A stretch of DNA of 36,380 nucleotides from Acidimicrobiia bacterium (lineage in GTDB: Bacteria; Actinomycetota; Acidimicrobiia; Spongiisociales; JAENVV01). The position numbers and the translations under genes were made by a program. The DNA is taken from assembly GCA_029881355.1 (NCBI GenBank), contig JAOUMT010000004.1:1-36380 (forward strand), given 5' to 3'. This document shows positions 26,834-36,380 of the stretch, piece after piece. The notes under the pieces were generated by a model, which ran no database searches, had not been told where the DNA came from, and saw nothing but the letters and a program-made list of their open reading frames with translations. The number at the start of each line of letters is the position of its first letter. Within the stretch, counting starts at the first letter, position 1.

Positions 26834-28267
26834 ATGAAGTTTCTTGGCGAACCGCCCAATTATGACCTGACCTACAGCGACGTATTCATGGTGCCGGCTT
26901 CGACGACGTCGGGCAGCAGGCTGGACGTGGACTTGACGACTCCCGATGGGGTGGGAACTTCGATCCCGGTCGTGGTCGCCAACATGAACGCCGTGGCTGG
27001 TCGACGTATGTCCGAGACGGTTGCTCGGAGGGGTGGTCTGGCGGTGCTCCCTCAAGATGCCCCCCACGAAGTGCTCGCCGCACTCATCGGAGGGGTCAAG
27101 GCTGCCCATCCAATCTACGACACGCCGATCACGCTCAGCCCGGACTCGACGGTCTCCGAAGCCATGTCGCTCGTCTACAAGCGGGCCCATGGGGCGGTCG
27201 TAGTGGTTGACGGAGAAAGTCCGGTCGGGATTTTCACGCCTACCGACGCCCAGGGCGTTGACCGATTCGCGCCTCTGGCCGAGGTCATGCACCGTGACCT
27301 TGTCGTGGTCGAGGCGGCCACCGAGCTCGAAGACATTTTCGACATGCTCAGCCACGAACGCATCAGTACGGCGCCAGTCGTCGAGGGTGGCAAGCTGGTC
27401 GGAGCGATAACTCGCAAAGGTGCTTTGCGAGCCGGGCTGTACCGGCCCGCCTTGGACCGCAATGGCCGGCTTATGGTGGCCGCGGCGGTCGGAATAAACG
27501 GTGATCCAGCCGTGCGAGCCCGCCAAGCCTTGGACCTAGGCGCAGACCTCATCGTCGTCGACACCGCTCACGGACATCAAACGAAAATGATCGACGCCAT
27601 TCGCGAAATCCGTTCAGCGATCGGCGCCGTCCCGTTGGTAGCTGGCAACGTCGTGACTCCGGCGGGTGTCCAGGACCTGGCTGCGGCCGGGGCAGACATC
27701 ATCAAGGTTGGGGTCGGCCCTGGTGCCATGTGTACCACCAGAATGATGACCGGAGTTGGCCGTCCCCAGTTTTCCGCGGTTCTCGAATGCTCCAGGGAAG
27801 CGAGTCGTCTCGACAAGCACGTGTGGGCCGATGGGGGAGTTCGGTACCCACGCGACGTCGCCCTGGCATTGGCGGCAGGAAGCGCCTCCGTAATGATCGG
27901 CTCGTGGTTTGCGGGCACCTACGAAGCCTCGGCCGACCTTCAGTACGACGAGAGTGGGCGGATGTTCAAATCGAACTACGGCATGGCGTCCGCCCGGGCA
28001 GTCCTGCTTCGGACCAAAGGCGATTCCGAGTTTGATCGCGCTCGTAAGGGCCTCTTCGAGGAGGGGATTTCGACGAGTCGGATGTACATCGATCCTGATC
28101 GGCCCAGCGTGGAAGACCTCATCGACGAAATCGCGGCAGGCGTGCGAAGTGCGTGTACCTACGCAGGGGCGGGTGACCTCAGCGAGTTCTCCGACCGGGC
28201 GGTCATCGGGGTGCAGTCACTGGCCGGCTTCCAGGAGGGCCGGGCTACATCGTCGACCTGGACCTAG
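26834..28267 (+). CDS. guaB1: GuaB1 family IMP dehydrogenase-related protein (GMP reductase-type)
   Basis: MKFLGEPPNYDLTYSDVFMVPASTTSGSRLDVDLTTPDG..., CBS region, DLIVVDTAHGHQTKMIDAIREIR, KVGVGPGAMCTTRMMTGVGRPQFSAV. Confidence 0.93.
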   Translation: MKFLGEPPNYDLTYSDVFMVPASTTSGSRLDVDLTTPDGVGTSIPVVVANMNAVAGRRMSETVARRGGLAVLPQDAPHEVLAALIGGVKAAHPIYDTPITLSPDSTVSEAMSLVYKRAHGAVVVVDGESPVGIFTPTDAQGVDRFAPLAEVMHRDLVVVEAATELEDIFDMLSHERISTAPVVEGGKLVGAITRKGALRAGLYRPALDRNGRLMVAAAVGINGDPAVRARQALDLGADLIVVDTAHGHQTKMIDAIREIRSAIGAVPLVAGNVVTPAGVQDLAAAGADIIKVGVGPGAMCTTRMMTGVGRPQFSAVLECSREASRLDKHVWADGGVRYPRDVALALAAGSASVMIGSWFAGTYEASADLQYDESGRMFKSNYGMASARAVLLRTKGDSEFDRARKGLFEEGISTSRMYIDPDRPSVEDLIDEIAAGVRSACTYAGAGDLSEFSDRAVIGVQSLAGFQEGRATSSTWT

Positions 28268-28285
28268 CCACCAATCCTGGCTAGG
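28263..28285. terminator. 8-bp stem hairpin containing the stop codons of both convergent genes
   Basis: CCTAGCCA-CCAATCC-TGGCTAGG; TAG of guaB1 (28265-28267) and TAG of the EamA gene (28281-28283, minus) are in opposite arms. Confidence 0.55.
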
Positions 28286-29126
28286 CCGTCGAGGGGTCGT
28301 AGCCGATCAGTGTCAATGCGGCGATCACGAGCACGACGCCGGCGATTTGCAGCGCCGTGAGATGCTCTTTGAGAACCAGTCTTCCGAGCGCGACGGTCAC
28401 CGCCGGGTAGAGCGACGAGATCACTCCGGTGATGGATAGTAGGCCGATCTGAGTGGCGAGCAAGAAGAACACATTCGCCAACATATCGATCGCCCCCGAC
28501 GCATACGCCCACCGGGCAGCGATGCGAGGAGCCTGGCCGGCCTTGGGGCTCGCCACCAATATGACGCCGAGCGCGACGAGAGTGGCCAGTTTGGCAGGGA
28601 TGAGCGGCCAGAGGCCGGTGACCGGGTCGATCTGGGCGATAACCGCAAAGAAGCCTCCGAACCCCATCCCGGCAACGATCGCCATGATGACGGTGGAACG
28701 AGCCGCCCGCTGACCACCATGTCGGTCGAATCCAGACACGAGCGGAACGGCCATCAGACCTAGTCCGGCTCCGGTGAGGGCGAGCACGCCGGGTCGTTCT
28801 CCCCCGATCAGACCGACCGACACGGGAACCAATGCTCCCACCAGAGCGGTGATCGGTGAAACCGCCGCCATCGGACCGATCGCCAGCGCCTTGAAGAGGA
28901 ACACGAGCCCGGTCAGCCCGGCGAGTCCGGCGGCGGCGCCCAACCAGGAGTCGCGTACGGTGATGTCTCCTCCCATCACGCTCCACCCCGCTATGGCGAG
29001 CGCCAGCGCTGCCCAGGCCGCCCGAAAGGAGACTCTGGTTGCCGCCAGCTGCTTGGAAGCGAAGCCGCCAATGAAGTCCGAAAAGCCGAAGCTGATGGCC
29101 GATCCGAGGGCCAGCAGCGAGCTCAT
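28281..29126 (-). CDS. EamA/DMT family transporter
   Basis: MSSLLALGSAISFGFSDFIGGFASKQLAATRVSFRAAWAALALAIAG...GVISSLYPAVTVALGRLVLKEHLTALQIAGVVLVIAALTLIG. Confidence 0.88.
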   Translation of the reverse strand: MSSLLALGSAISFGFSDFIGGFASKQLAATRVSFRAAWAALALAIAGWSVMGGDITVRDSWLGAAAGLAGLTGLVFLFKALAIGPMAAVSPITALVGALVPVSVGLIGGERPGVLALTGAGLGLMAVPLVSGFDRHGGQRAARSTVIMAIVAGMGFGGFFAVIAQIDPVTGLWPLIPAKLATLVALGVILVASPKAGQAPRIAARWAYASGAIDMLANVFFLLATQIGLLSITGVISSLYPAVTVALGRLVLKEHLTALQIAGVVLVIAALTLIGYDPSTA

Positions 29127-30172
29127 GTGAGCTCGTCGGGCAACTGTTCCGTGAGGGCCTTCACGTCCTCTGCGGCCCGCTGGTGCATCACGAGCACTAC
29201 GTCTTCCATTTCCACGACGATCAGGTCTTCCACTCCGACTACGACGACTGGTTTTGATTCCGAGCGGACGTACACGTTTGTGGCGTCCGAGAGAAAGACA
29301 TTGCCCTGCACGACGTTCCCGGCATCGTCCTTGGTTCCGAGGTCGTAGAGCGTTGCCCAGGAGCCGACATCGCTCCACCCACATGCCAGCGGGAGCACTG
29401 CTCCGCGTTTGGTCGGCTCCATGACCGCGTAATCGATGGAGCGTGGCTCGATGGTGTTCCAACCCTCCTCGGCGAGGTGAACGGTGCCACCTTCGTCGGG
29501 GGAGGACGGATACGCGCCAACGACCGCTGCGTGCATGGCGGGATCCTGGGTTTGCAGCTCGGCGAGGAAATCGGTGGCTCGAAACACAAACATGCCGGCA
29601 TTCCACAGATATCCGGAGGCTACGTATTCGAGAGCGGTTTCCTCGTCGGGTTTTTCGACAAACGCCGCGATGGCGCTGGCTTCGCCGCTCAGGCTGTCGC
29701 CCGGACAGATGTATCCGTAGCCGGTTGCGGGGAAGGTCGGCACAACGCCGAAGGTGGTGAGATAGCCGTCGCGAGCGGTGGTAACGGCCAGGTCCACCAA
29801 TCTGGCGAACTCGGCGACATCTTCGATCACGTGATCCGACGGCAGAACGACGACCATCGAATCCGGGTGGCGGTCGATCGCCGCCAGACAGGCGGCCGCC
29901 ACGGCTGGAGCGGTGTTCTTTGCGGATGGTTCAATCAGAATTGTTGGAGTAACGCCGATGGCAGCCAACTGTTTCTGGACCCTGGCGGCGTGCCCGGCGC
30001 CACATACCACGAGCGGTTCGCCTACGTTTCCGAGGGTGGCGAGCCGAGCGGCCGTGTCCTGGATCATCGTTTGGGTGCCAACCAGAGACCGGAACTGTTT
30101 CGGGGTGGCGCGACGCGAGAGTGGCCAGAGACGCGTCCCGGACCCACCGGAAAGAATGACGGGGATGATCAC
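29123..30172 (-). CDS. manC: Mannose-1-phosphate guanylyltransferase
   Basis: MIIPVILSGGSGTRLWPLSRRATPKQF..., VVVLPSDHVI, FVEKPDEETALEYVASGYLWNAGMFVF, ERSIDYAVME-type motif, GWSDVGSWATLYDLG. Confidence 0.95.
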   Translation of the reverse strand: MIIPVILSGGSGTRLWPLSRRATPKQFRSLVGTQTMIQDTAARLATLGNVGEPLVVCGAGHAARVQKQLAAIGVTPTILIEPSAKNTAPAVAAACLAAIDRHPDSMVVVLPSDHVIEDVAEFARLVDLAVTTARDGYLTTFGVVPTFPATGYGYICPGDSLSGEASAIAAFVEKPDEETALEYVASGYLWNAGMFVFRATDFLAELQTQDPAMHAAVVGAYPSSPDEGGTVHLAEEGWNTIEPRSIDYAVMEPTKRGAVLPLACGWSDVGSWATLYDLGTKDDAGNVVQGNVFLSDATNVYVRSESKPVVVVGVEDLIVVEMEDVVLVMHQRAAEDVKALTEQLPDELT

Positions 30173-30174
30173 GG

Positions 30175-30993
30175 TTACTCTCCGGTGAACGTTGGCGGGC
30201 GGTTCTCGATGTGAGCCGCAATGGCTTCCATGAGATCGGCTGATTGAAGGTGGGACGCGTTATACAACGCCACGTAGTCGAGTGCCTGCTCGACGGTGCG
30301 GCCCTCATTGGCGCGCAGAATGTGTTTGGTTCCTTGGACGACCAGCGGGGAATTGGCGGCGATTTCCTCGGCCAGGGAACGAGCGGCCTTGTGCAACCTG
30401 TCGACATCCTCGTAGAGGTCGTTGACGAGACCGATCTTCTCGGCCCTGGCCGCGTCGATGTCCTTTCCTGTGTAGGCGAGTTCAGCGACCTGGCCCGGGC
30501 TGAGAATGCGGGGAAGGCGCTGAAGTGTTCCGACGTCGGCCACGATGGCGAGCTTCGTTTCGCGAACTGAGAACACTGCGTCTTTTGCAGCGATCCGGAT
30601 GTCGGCTGCCGTGATCAGATCGATGCCGCCCCCCAGGCAGTATCCGTGAACGGCAGCAATGACGGGTTTTTGGCAATCCGCAATCGCGGTGAAGGCTTGT
30701 TGCATTCGTTTGATCTCGCGATAAGCGCTTTGAGCTTTGGCAGCCGGTGAGTTCCCCGAACCAACCGAGACGTCGGAAAACTCGGTGAGGTCCAGCCCGA
30801 CCGTGAACGCTTTCCCGCGTGCGGCAATGATGATGACCCGGACGGCTTGATCGGCGCCGACGGCTTGCATGGCGAGCGGAAGATCCGTCCAGAACGCCTT
30901 CCCCATCGCGTTCAGTTTGTCCGGCCGATCCAGCCACACGGTTCCGATCGGACCGTCCTGTTCGATAGTGATGACGTCGCTTGCGAAACTCAT
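30175..30993 (-). CDS. Enoyl-CoA hydratase/isomerase (crotonase) family protein
   Basis: IGTVWLDRPDKLNAMGKAFWTDLP..., AARGKAFTVGLDLTEF, PVIAAVHGYCLGGGIDLITAADIRIAAKDAVFSVRETKLAIV. Confidence 0.92.
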   Translation of the reverse strand: MSFASDVITIEQDGPIGTVWLDRPDKLNAMGKAFWTDLPLAMQAVGADQAVRVIIIAARGKAFTVGLDLTEFSDVSVGSGNSPAAKAQSAYREIKRMQQAFTAIADCQKPVIAAVHGYCLGGGIDLITAADIRIAAKDAVFSVRETKLAIVADVGTLQRLPRILSPGQVAELAYTGKDIDAARAEKIGLVNDLYEDVDRLHKAARSLAEEIAANSPLVVQGTKHILRANEGRTVEQALDYVALYNASHLQSADLMEAIAAHIENRPPTFTGE

Positions 30994-31226
30994 AGGTTGA
31001 ACTGTAGAGGAATGCTTTGCGATGCCAGTAACCGGTAGTCGGTTCTGGCAGACGACCAGGGCGCCGAGCGTGGGGGTGGCCTGGCTGTTCGCCTATGATT
31101 GCGCGCCGACGAGCCTGGTGGCTGAGGAATGAGCAGGATGACGCGGGAACCTTTTCGTCGGTCGAGCTGGCCGCTGACCTGTCGTGCGGCTGGCCGGACC
31201 ACCGTCGTTGTTCAGCTGACTCACCC

Positions 31227-33416
31227 ATGACCGAAGCAGTCGTTGCGGACAAAGCTCCTGCTCCCGTAGGTCTTGGCACCTTCGGGGGAGTGTTCACCCC
31301 GTCGATTCTGACGATTCTCGGCGTGATCATGTATCTGCGATTCGGATGGGTCGTCGGAAACGCCGGCTTGGTCGGCACGCTCATCATCGTGACGATCGCC
31401 ACGGCCATCACCTTCCTTACCGGGCTGTCGATCTCCCAGATCGCCACTGATCAGCGAGTAAAGACCGGTGGTGCCTACTACATGATCAGCCGGGCGCTCG
31501 GCATCGAAGTCGGCGGTGCCATCGGCATCCCACTGTATCTAGCCCAGGCGCTGTCAGTCGCGTTATACACGATCGGCTTCGCCGAGAGTTTGACGGCCGT
31601 CTTTCCAACTCTCAACCAGCGGATCGTCGCCATGATCACGGCCATCCTCGTGACTGCGCTGGCTCTCATCTCGGCCCGCACGGCAATCCGGGTTCAGTAT
31701 TTCATCATGGCGGGTATTGCCGTCTCGCTCATCTCGTTGTTCTTCGGTTCACCGTTGCCCGATGCGGCGGTTACCACCCTCGATCAGCCCACCGCCGGCT
31801 TTTGGATCGTATTTGCGGTGTTCTTCCCTGCGGTGACGGGGATCATGGCCGGAGTAAACATGAGCGGAGATCTCACCGATCCACGCAAGTCGATACCGCG
31901 CGGGACGATGGCGGCCATCGGGGTGAGTTACGTCGTTTATATGATGATCCCGTTCCTGCTGCAACGGTCGGCTTCTACCGTTGACCTCATCAATGATCCG
32001 CTCATCATGCGGCGCATCGCTTTCTGGGGTGATGCGATCCTTGTGGGTGTGTGGGGGGCGACCTTGTCGAGCGCGCTTGGGAGTATTCTGGGGGCTCCGC
32101 GGATCCTCCAAGCCCTGGCTCGCGACAACATCCTTCCCAAACCGATGCGCTTCGTTGGGAAAGGCTCGGGGCCTTCGGACGAGCCAAGAATCGGCACCTA
32201 CGTGTCGCTGGCGATTGCCCTGATAGCGATTGCGCTCGGGGATTTGAACGTCATTGCGCCGATTCTCACTATGTTCTTTCTGGCCACCTATGCCGTTGTG
32301 AATGTCGTGTCCGCGGTGGAACGGTTTTTGCAGAGTCCGTCTTTTCGTCCCACCTTCAAAGTCCATTGGGCGCTGTCGGCTTTGGGAGCTGCCGGATGTA
32401 CGGCCGTGATGTTCCTCATCAATCCAGTGGCTACGGTGGTGGCGGCTTTTGTCGTCCTTGGCATCTATCTGTGGCTCCAGCACAAAGGGATCAAGACAAC
32501 CTGGGGGGACGCCCGGGAGGGAGCCTGGCAAGCCATCATTCGATGGGGTCTCATCAATCTTCGCTCCACGGGTTATGCCAAGACCTGGCGTCCCAATTTC
32601 CTGGTTTTGGCCGGAAGCCCGGCCAAGCGCTGGTACCTGATCGATCTGGCCAACACGATCTCGCATGACCGGGGACTGTTGAGCGTTGCCACGATCTTGC
32701 CGGAGCCGACTAGCAGCGAAAGAAAAACGCAGTTGGCGGCGACGATCCGCGACCACCTCGAGGAGCGCAGCGTTGAAGCGTTGGTTCGGGTGGTGTCAGC
32801 GCCTTCGCCCTACATCGGTGCGGCCCTCCTCGTCGAGGCATACGGGCTCGGAACGCTCATCCCCAACACGATCATGCTCGGCGATGGCGAAACCACCGGC
32901 AACCGAACCGAATACGCCACGATGCTTGGGCATATTCACGCTGCCAATCGCAACATCGTGGTGGTTCGAGCAACTCCAACGGAAAGCTTCGGTACCCGCC
33001 GACGCATCGATGTGTGGCTACATGGCGTTCGCGGCAACGGTGTTTTGATGTTGACGTTGTCCCACCTTCTCGCCACGAGCCTCGAATGGCGGGGCGCCGT
33101 GGTAACGGTTCGGATGATCCTCACAAATCCGGGCGGAGCCGATGAGGCTCGTGAGAATCTATCCAACCTCATCAAGTCGGCCAGGATCGATGCGGAGGTG
33201 GAGATCATGGTCGATGAGCGTCCAGCCACCGAAGTGATATCGGAGACCTCGAAGACCGCTGATATTGCCTTCCTCGGTTTGCCAACGCCGGATATGGACG
33301 ACATTTCGGCGTTTGCGGACGTCTTCGAGTCGCTGATCGTTCGCACCGGAACGATTCCGGCTGTTGCCTTCGTCCTTGCGTCGAAGACCGCCGATCTGGA
33401 GCTAATCCTCAATTAG
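31227..33416 (+). CDS. SLC12-like amino acid permease / Na-K-Cl cotransporter family protein
   Basis: GLGTFGGVFTPSILTILGVIMYLRFGWVVGNAGLVGTLIIVTIATAITFLTGLSIS..., PRKSIPRGTMAAIGVSYVVY, long cytosolic SLC12-type C-terminal region. Confidence 0.88.
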   Translation: MTEAVVADKAPAPVGLGTFGGVFTPSILTILGVIMYLRFGWVVGNAGLVGTLIIVTIATAITFLTGLSISQIATDQRVKTGGAYYMISRALGIEVGGAIGIPLYLAQALSVALYTIGFAESLTAVFPTLNQRIVAMITAILVTALALISARTAIRVQYFIMAGIAVSLISLFFGSPLPDAAVTTLDQPTAGFWIVFAVFFPAVTGIMAGVNMSGDLTDPRKSIPRGTMAAIGVSYVVYMMIPFLLQRSASTVDLINDPLIMRRIAFWGDAILVGVWGATLSSALGSILGAPRILQALARDNILPKPMRFVGKGSGPSDEPRIGTYVSLAIALIAIALGDLNVIAPILTMFFLATYAVVNVVSAVERFLQSPSFRPTFKVHWALSALGAAGCTAVMFLINPVATVVAAFVVLGIYLWLQHKGIKTTWGDAREGAWQAIIRWGLINLRSTGYAKTWRPNFLVLAGSPAKRWYLIDLANTISHDRGLLSVATILPEPTSSERKTQLAATIRDHLEERSVEALVRVVSAPSPYIGAALLVEAYGLGTLIPNTIMLGDGETTGNRTEYATMLGHIHAANRNIVVVRATPTESFGTRRRIDVWLHGVRGNGVLMLTLSHLLATSLEWRGAVVTVRMILTNPGGADEARENLSNLIKSARIDAEVEIMVDERPATEVISETSKTADIAFLGLPTPDMDDISAFADVFESLIVRTGTIPAVAFVLASKTADLELILN

Positions 33417-33437
33417 CCGGACGCCGCTTGGACGGGT

Positions 33438-33656
33438 CTATTTGACGGCGAAAGCCAACTTCATATTGGCGTGATATTGGGTGACTTGTCCGTCCTTGAC
33501 TCGGGCCGTCATGTTCTGAACCTCGACGCCGGTGATCCCTTTGACCGATTCGGAAGCTTTGGCGACCCCCCGGGCGATGGCGTCTTCAAAGCTCTCTTCT
33601 GAGATGCCGATGACCTCAATGATCTTGACAACTCCTTGGTCGATGAAATCCGACAT
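33438..33656 (-). CDS. Dodecin family protein
   Basis: MSDFIDQGVVKIIEVIGISEESFEDAIARGVAKASESVKGITGVEVQNMTARVKDGQVTQYHANMKLAFAVK. Confidence 0.93.
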   Translation of the reverse strand: MSDFIDQGVVKIIEVIGISEESFEDAIARGVAKASESVKGITGVEVQNMTARVKDGQVTQYHANMKLAFAVK

Positions 33657-33709
33657 ACGTTCTGGTCCTTTCACAGCCTGGCGGGTCTGGTACGTCTTAC
33701 CATACGTGG

Positions 33710-34870
33710 CTAGGGGCGGGTAAGACTGAATTGGGCGACATCAATTCTGCCTGTGACAAAGCCCGCCTCGCAATAGGAAAGGTAGGTCCTCCACATTTTT
33801 CTGAAGTCTTCGTCGAATCCGAGTGGGGCGATCTGCGACCAAGCCTGTTCGAAGCGCTGGTGCCAGCTGGCCAGGGTTTTGGCGTAGTCGAGGCCGAATC
33901 GTTCTTCGGTGTCCCACGCAAGACCGCTTCTTGCCGTAAGCGTTCGCAGCACTGACGAGCTCGGCACCAACCCACCCGGAAAGATGTACCGGCGGATGAA
34001 GTCTTCGTTGGTACGGTAGCTGTCGAAGAAGTCGTCGTGAATAAGAATTGCCTGGAGGCCGGCTCGACCACCCGGTTTGAGAACCCGGGCAATGGTGTCA
34101 AAGAAGTGAGGCCACCGGCTGTCGTCGATTGATTCGATCATTTCGATGGAAATGACCCGATCGAACTGACCATCTACCTGTGCGTAGTCGAGCAATTGAA
34201 CGTCGATCAATCCGTCGAGGCCGGCTGCCGCATTCCTCTCCCTGGCAAAGTCCGCTTGTTCCTTGGCAATGGTCAAGGTCGTGACGTGGCATCCGAGGCC
34301 GGCTGCGTAGCGGGCCATGCCTCCCCACCCGGTTCCGATCTCGAGCACTGACTGGCCGGCCTGCAGATCGCACAACTCGGCGAGCCGGGCGTATTTGGCG
34401 AGTTGGGCTTCTTCGAGTGATCGAGCGGTTTCACCGAACCGGGCCGATGAGTAGGTCATCGTGGGGTCGAGCCACGCTTCGTAGAACTCGTTGCCAAGGT
34501 TGTAGTGGTCTGCCATCGTCCGCACCGCCAGCTGGCGGTTCCGATTTGGTAGCCAGGTACCCATCTTTCGGCCGATCGCGTAGAGGCGAGGATGCCGTTC
34601 CGCCCACCTTTTTTGGTTTAGCGCCGCAAAAACGAGGAGCTCGGTAAGGTCTTCCGGCTCGAACTCGTCGGCCATATAGGCCTCGACCAGAGCATTCGAT
34701 CCGCCCCGCAGCACCCGCCCGAGGGACCCTTCCTTTTTGATGTGGATAACGCTGTTTGGTCCTGGTTCGCCCCCGATCAGAGCGTTCTTCGAGCCGTCCG
34801 GGAATGTGATGCGCAGGGTGCCGGCGGTCACGCCGGCTCCGAGCAGCTTCAGTGCCAGCTGGTCGTTCAT
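33710..34870 (-). CDS. Cyclopropane-fatty-acyl-phospholipid synthase family methyltransferase
   Basis: DHYNLGNEFYEAWLDPTMTYSSARF..., VLEIGTGWGGMARYAAGLGCHVTTLTIAKEQADFA, SIEMIESID, RYIFPGGLVPS; ATGA overlap with the upstream gene. Confidence 0.93.
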   Translation of the reverse strand: MNDQLALKLLGAGVTAGTLRITFPDGSKNALIGGEPGPNSVIHIKKEGSLGRVLRGGSNALVEAYMADEFEPEDLTELLVFAALNQKRWAERHPRLYAIGRKMGTWLPNRNRQLAVRTMADHYNLGNEFYEAWLDPTMTYSSARFGETARSLEEAQLAKYARLAELCDLQAGQSVLEIGTGWGGMARYAAGLGCHVTTLTIAKEQADFARERNAAAGLDGLIDVQLLDYAQVDGQFDRVISIEMIESIDDSRWPHFFDTIARVLKPGGRAGLQAILIHDDFFDSYRTNEDFIRRYIFPGGLVPSSSVLRTLTARSGLAWDTEERFGLDYAKTLASWHQRFEQAWSQIAPLGFDEDFRKMWRTYLSYCEAGFVTGRIDVAQFSLTRP

Positions 34871-35637
34871 CGGGACACTGTCGGCATGGAGATGGCCTGA
34901 TCGGGCGCAACGGGCCGCGAGCGATAAGGAGCGCCCTTTCTCCACAAGTGAAACGCCTGCCAGTGGATTCCAACCATGACCCGGAGCGTCAGCAGCGGGT
35001 GCGATACGAGGAGGGTTAGTAGGGAGCGGGTTGACAGCGGAATCCGCTCTCCCGACATCGAGGCGCTGAACAAGTGGCCATCGGCGTCAGATTCGCGAAC
35101 CGTCACGTGCATTCGGTCGGCCGGCTCTTCGAGTTCGAACCGGTAGCGAGCAGCCATGTCGATAAACGGAGAAACGAAAAACATCTTGTCCCATTCGTGA
35201 ACAACTTTGGCATCGCGGCGGTCGGGGTTCTCGACCGGGAGGAAGTAGCTGTGGTGTTCCCCGAAGGTGTTCCTCACTTCGTAGAGGACGGCGTTGAGCG
35301 TACCTTCGTGCCCGTGACAAAACCAGATCGTGATTGGATTGAAAGCGTAACCGAATAAACGGGGCATGGTCAGAAGCCGCACCCGCTCGATACTGATACC
35401 CGCCTCTTTCCCGAGTTGCTCGATCCACCGTTTCAGAGGGGACCCATCCCTGGGTCCGTGATCGGCCTGGTGGAACGAGTACAGGTTCCGTCCATCGACC
35501 GAAAAGATGGGACTGGCCCGATTGGCGTCCTCGAGGTCATCGAGGTCGAGGAGCAGCCAGTACACGCCGTACGAGAACGCATGTCGACGGGGCCGGGCGC
35601 GCCGGTGATGGACCTTCCCGACATACAGCGAGTTCAT
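34867..35637 (-). CDS. DUF1365 domain-containing protein
   Basis: SLYVGKVHHRRARPRRHAFSYGVYWLLLDLDDLED..., MPRLFGYAFNPITIWFCHGHEGTLNAVLYEVRNTFGEHHSYFLPV, KMFFVSPFIDM. Confidence 0.93.
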   Translation of the reverse strand: MNSLYVGKVHHRRARPRRHAFSYGVYWLLLDLDDLEDANRASPIFSVDGRNLYSFHQADHGPRDGSPLKRWIEQLGKEAGISIERVRLLTMPRLFGYAFNPITIWFCHGHEGTLNAVLYEVRNTFGEHHSYFLPVENPDRRDAKVVHEWDKMFFVSPFIDMAARYRFELEEPADRMHVTVRESDADGHLFSASMSGERIPLSTRSLLTLLVSHPLLTLRVMVGIHWQAFHLWRKGAPYRSRPVAPDQAISMPTVSR

Positions 35638-36380
35638 ACCGTGGCAGCTTGACGCATGAGTGCGTCGGCAGCGGCATAGCCCGACATGAGTCCGTCTTCG
35701 TGGAACCCGTACCGGGTATAGGCGCCACAGTAATAGGTACGCAACGTGCCCTGTAGGCCCGGGACCTCAGCCTGGGCCTGAATCGCCGCCCGGTCGAACG
35801 TCGGGTGATCATAGTCCCAAGACCCGAGCTGGCCCTGGGGTTCCTCGGCAGGATTGAGCGTGACAAATACCGGCGTCGGGGTCGGAAGGTTTTGAAGTTG
35901 ATTCATCCAGTAGGTGACGCAGGGCAGTTCGTTGCCGTCGCCCGTGGCCACGTTCCAGCTCGCCCAGGCCCTGCGCTGCTTGGGCATGAACGATTGATCG
36001 GTGTGCAAGACCGCCCGGTTCCTCGAATACTTGAACCGGCTCAGCACGGCTTGTTCCTGCTCGGTCGCAGCCGAGCCCAGTAGTGCGCGGGTGGTATCGG
36101 CGTGAGTCGCGAATATCACCTGGTCGAACCGATCGGTTCCCGACCCACTGAGGATATGAACGCTGGTGTCGTCGCGCCGTACTTCGATGACCGGTTCGTC
36201 CAGTCGGATCCGGTCAGCATACGGGCGGGTTAGCTTGTCGACGTATTGGCGGCTTCCGGCTGTCACGGTTCGCCACTGCGGGCGATCTCGTAGTTGAACG
36301 AGGCCATGGTTGCGGAAGAACCGCGCCAGGGTCGCCGCCGGATAGTCGGCCATATCCGATGTTGGTGTCGACCAGATCGC
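35634..36380 (-). CDS. FAD-dependent amine oxidase-like oxidoreductase, C-terminal part (5' end outside window)
   Basis: Frame open to the window edge (AIWSTPTSDMADYPAATLARFFRNHGLVQ...); DRFDQVIFATHADTTRALL..., GLQGTLRTYYCGAYTRYGFHEDGLMSGYAAADALM. Confidence 0.9.
   Translation of the reverse strand, partial: AIWSTPTSDMADYPAATLARFFRNHGLVQLRDRPQWRTVTAGSRQYVDKLTRPYADRIRLDEPVIEVRRDDTSVHILSGSGTDRFDQVIFATHADTTRALLGSAATEQEQAVLSRFKYSRNRAVLHTDQSFMPKQRRAWASWNVATGDGNELPCVTYWMNQLQNLPTPTPVFVTLNPAEEPQGQLGSWDYDHPTFDRAAIQAQAEVPGLQGTLRTYYCGAYTRYGFHEDGLMSGYAAADALMRQAATV

Noticed and set aside
31749-32756. 335-aa minus-strand ORF inside the SLC12-like transporter
   Set aside because: Highly polar, Arg/His/Asp-rich shadow ORF opposite a clear transporter frame.
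1-36380. CRISPR arrays, prophage or transposase genes
   Set aside because: No regularly spaced repeats, integrase, transposase or phage structural ORFs were recognised.

Overview
The window is a high-GC, actinobacterial-looking chromosomal segment (probably Acidimicrobiia, by inference). It is mostly densely packed housekeeping and metabolic genes: sarcosine oxidase beta/delta, succinate-semialdehyde dehydrogenase, acyl-CoA synthetase, an RNase II/R-type RNB protein, glmS, a CapA protein with SLH-like repeats, an aromatic amino acid decarboxylase, an ECF42-type sigma factor with its DGPF/YciI partner, a modular surface protein, thiolase, GuaB1, mannose-1-phosphate guanylyltransferase, an SLC12-like transporter, and a CFA synthase/DUF1365/FAD oxidoreductase cluster. 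The strongest finding is on the minus strand at 9751-10530: an alkylmercury lyase (MerB)-family gene. The ORF track cuts it at an in-frame TGA (9973-9975), but the same frame continues for 73 more family-like codons to a TAG. The TGA falls where MerB has its second catalytic Cys. It is followed, after a 10-nt spacer, by a 9-bp hairpin with apical loop GGUC, like a bacterial SECIS element. I propose a selenocysteine-containing MerB homologue. It sits beside a zone of gene decay: a frameshifted luciferase-like gene, a frameshifted SMI1/KNR4 (SUKH) gene and a truncated response regulator. Other points of interest are two micro-ORFs with strong Shine-Dalgarno sites upstream of a hairpin, tandem TetR-like operator repeats, a candidate ECF42 promoter, hairpins in the glmS leader, and a hairpin that contains the stop codons of two convergent genes. 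No tRNA, rRNA, CRISPR array or intact mobile element was recognised.
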